Shown here in pieces: positions 33,574 to 35,000 of a stretch of DNA of 35,000 bases. The notes under the pieces were generated by a model. It was not told the DNA's origin and ran no database searches. It saw nothing but the letters and a program-made list of their open reading frames with translations. Positions within the stretch are counted from its first letter, which is position 1. Each line of letters opens with the position of its first letter. Source of the DNA: Glandiceps talaboti (Eukaryota > Hemichordata > Enteropneusta > Spengelidae); contig NC_135566.1 in assembly GCF_964340395.1 (NCBI RefSeq), forward strand, positions 17,282,501 to 17,317,500, written 5' to 3'. The position numbers and the translations under genes were made by a program.

Positions 33574-33976
33574 TCATTTGTTAGAGTTATACAATTCAAG
33601 ACGGGTTTTCACTCGAAAACAACAATTCTGTGAATAATGACACTCTGAACGCAGCGATTTCTCAGACGACGTAACGTATGGCTGACAATGACTTGCTTCT
33701 GGGTTAGTCCCTCGTGCATCCGGGTACTTGGGATTGTCGTGCATTACCACATCGGCAATTTTGATGCTGTAATTTTGCCACCAATATTGATCATACAAAA
33801 ATAAAACTCCATAAATGAACCACAAAGTACAATCCCTTTCAAAATGTGGTAATTTAGAAAGAGTATTATCGTTTTTATTGACGACTGACTCTGTCAAAAA
33901 TCGTTCCATACACTTCAGTTCAGGCATGCACGACTTCTCACTTGATCGTGAGGTGCGTATACTGGAATGAACCATT
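33574..33976 (-). CDS. Possible last exon of an unidentified - strand gene
   Basis: The - strand is open for 133 codons up to a stop at 33574-33576. The peptide is of mixed composition (for example CTLWFIYGVLFLYDQYWW, HDNPKYPDARGTNP, ECHYSQNCCFRVKTRLELYN) with seven cysteines, unlike the repeat-driven frames elsewhere. Directly before it the - strand has caccctcctacag, a good acceptor with a pyrimidine tract, so the frame may be entered by splicing at 33976 rather than at its first ATG (33975). A possible AATAAA lies at 33080. I do not recognise the protein and the rest of such a gene would lie to the right. It may be a chance frame. Confidence 0.35.
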
Positions 33977-34204
33977 CTGTAGGAGGGTGCAAAATTTGGA
34001 TTTGAAGTTTACAACCGTGTTTCGAACAAACACTTGTCATTTGGGCACACAATGCGTAGAATTATGACTATAGCACATATTACATTGCTTGTTTGACGTC
34101 AATAGTGTCTTTTGAAAAGTGGCAGTTTACTTAACGTCTCATGGACTGATTTCCAATATGGCGTCGGCCATAATGCTCATTAACATATTCATTTTTTCTT
34201 TAAA

Positions 34205-34500
34205 TTACAAAAAAAAATCATATAAAATAGAAAAAAAGATGTGCTGACTTGAAATTAACAAATCTGAGTAAGCTACCCCCTGCGCATCAACACACCAGAT
34301 CTGACAAAGCAATCTGACAAGAAGTACGTAAGGAGATGATGAAAATGTCATTTTATGAAAAAAAATCATAAAAAAATTAAAATGGCACAAATCAACTTGG
34401 CATGAACAAATCTGAATAGCCTCCCCCAAGGGAACATGCACACCAAATATCGAAGAATTCTGACTGGCACTTTCGGAGAAGATGATGAAAGTATAAAAGT
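34205..34500. repeat. Two diverged ~147-bp tandem units
   Basis: aacaaatctgagtaagctac at 34257 and aacaaatctgaatagcctcc at 34404 head two related units (both with caccccc-like text, acacca-at, and gagatgatgaaa or gaagatgatgaaa at the end). Probably part of a dispersed repeat. The 105-codon - strand frame lies inside it and is not a gene. Confidence 0.6.
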
Positions 34501-35000
34501 TTGACGGACTCCTATGATTCACTCTACTCTCTATACTCTATACAACTATATACCTAAAGCTACACTTTCAGCTAAAAAAGTGGTCAGTAAGAAAACTTAT
34601 CAACATACGCACTGTTAGTCTACATTTCACAATGATTTGGTGTTTCATCAAATTAAATGTCCTTCATTAGTTCAATCATCTTCAAAATATGAATTCTCAT
34701 GTCTTCTCAAGTCAGGTTATATTTTGTCATATTCCTTAAATACCCTTCAGAAATAATTTTTATTTATTACTAATTGTGGGCACATACATAAGCTCTAACA
34801 TGCGATATAATAATTAGATTGTCCAGTGCACATTCTTCTATACAGAACATGAGCTACTCACTGTGTATCGAATTTGAACACATGAATATTTAATCTGATG
34901 TGTCTTGACTTCATCAAATGTACAACGCACCCCATGTTTTTATTCTATTTCATCAACAAAAATAGTACTAAAGACAAATTACAACAAGCGACCTTTCGGT
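34501..35000. other. Right end of the window
   Basis: AT-rich DNA in which I see no exon or repeat. Confidence 0.45.

Overview
The window is animal nuclear DNA. It is AT-rich and its main gene is split into short exons (63-209 nt, plus one long last exon) with GT-AG introns and pyrimidine-rich acceptors. It is full of microsatellites, MITE-like inverted repeats and dead LINE tails. This fits a marine invertebrate, such as an invertebrate deuterostome (lancelet, acorn worm) or a lophotrochozoan. The species cannot be fixed from sequence alone. No bacterial operon, tRNA, rRNA or CRISPR array was seen.

One gene dominates, on the + strand from 7888 to 29929. I could join 25 exons whose splice phases all match. 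They give 3648 coding nt, exactly 1215 codons plus a stop. The product is a secreted-then-anchored type I membrane protein: signal peptide, VWA-N-type region, VWA domain with an intact MIDAS, two Cache-type regions, a cysteine-rich stalk, one transmembrane helix and a ~157-residue cytoplasmic tail. This order, and many local motifs, match the CACHD1 (VWFA and cache domain-containing protein 1) branch of the calcium-channel alpha2delta superfamily. The tail contains a ~60-residue internal duplication that carries PSAPP twice.

Upstream (1-7887) I see no convincing gene. This part holds an old diverged duplication (about 45-360 and 1600-2145), a dead LINE 3' end on the - strand (about 850-1490), a striking satellite (2421-4165) built as 5 x 31 bp = 155 bp repeated about 11 times, a ~860-bp unit bounded by 22-bp inverted repeats (4561-5418) and a TATG microsatellite.

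The introns hold most of the other structure: MITEs at 8735, 16291 and 23829, a telomere-like minisatellite (12840-13640), a hairpin-started repeat with a GTCC tract (18670), two LINE fragments (21541 and about 25029), a foldback element (about 22370-22825), and long microsatellites, one of which forms a splice donor (15474).

Downstream (29930-35000) lie a purine tract just after the stop codon, a hairpin-started repeat with CCTCCCG ends (30314-31102), further microsatellites, and a weakly supported last exon of a - strand gene (33574-33976) with a possible poly(A) signal at 33080.
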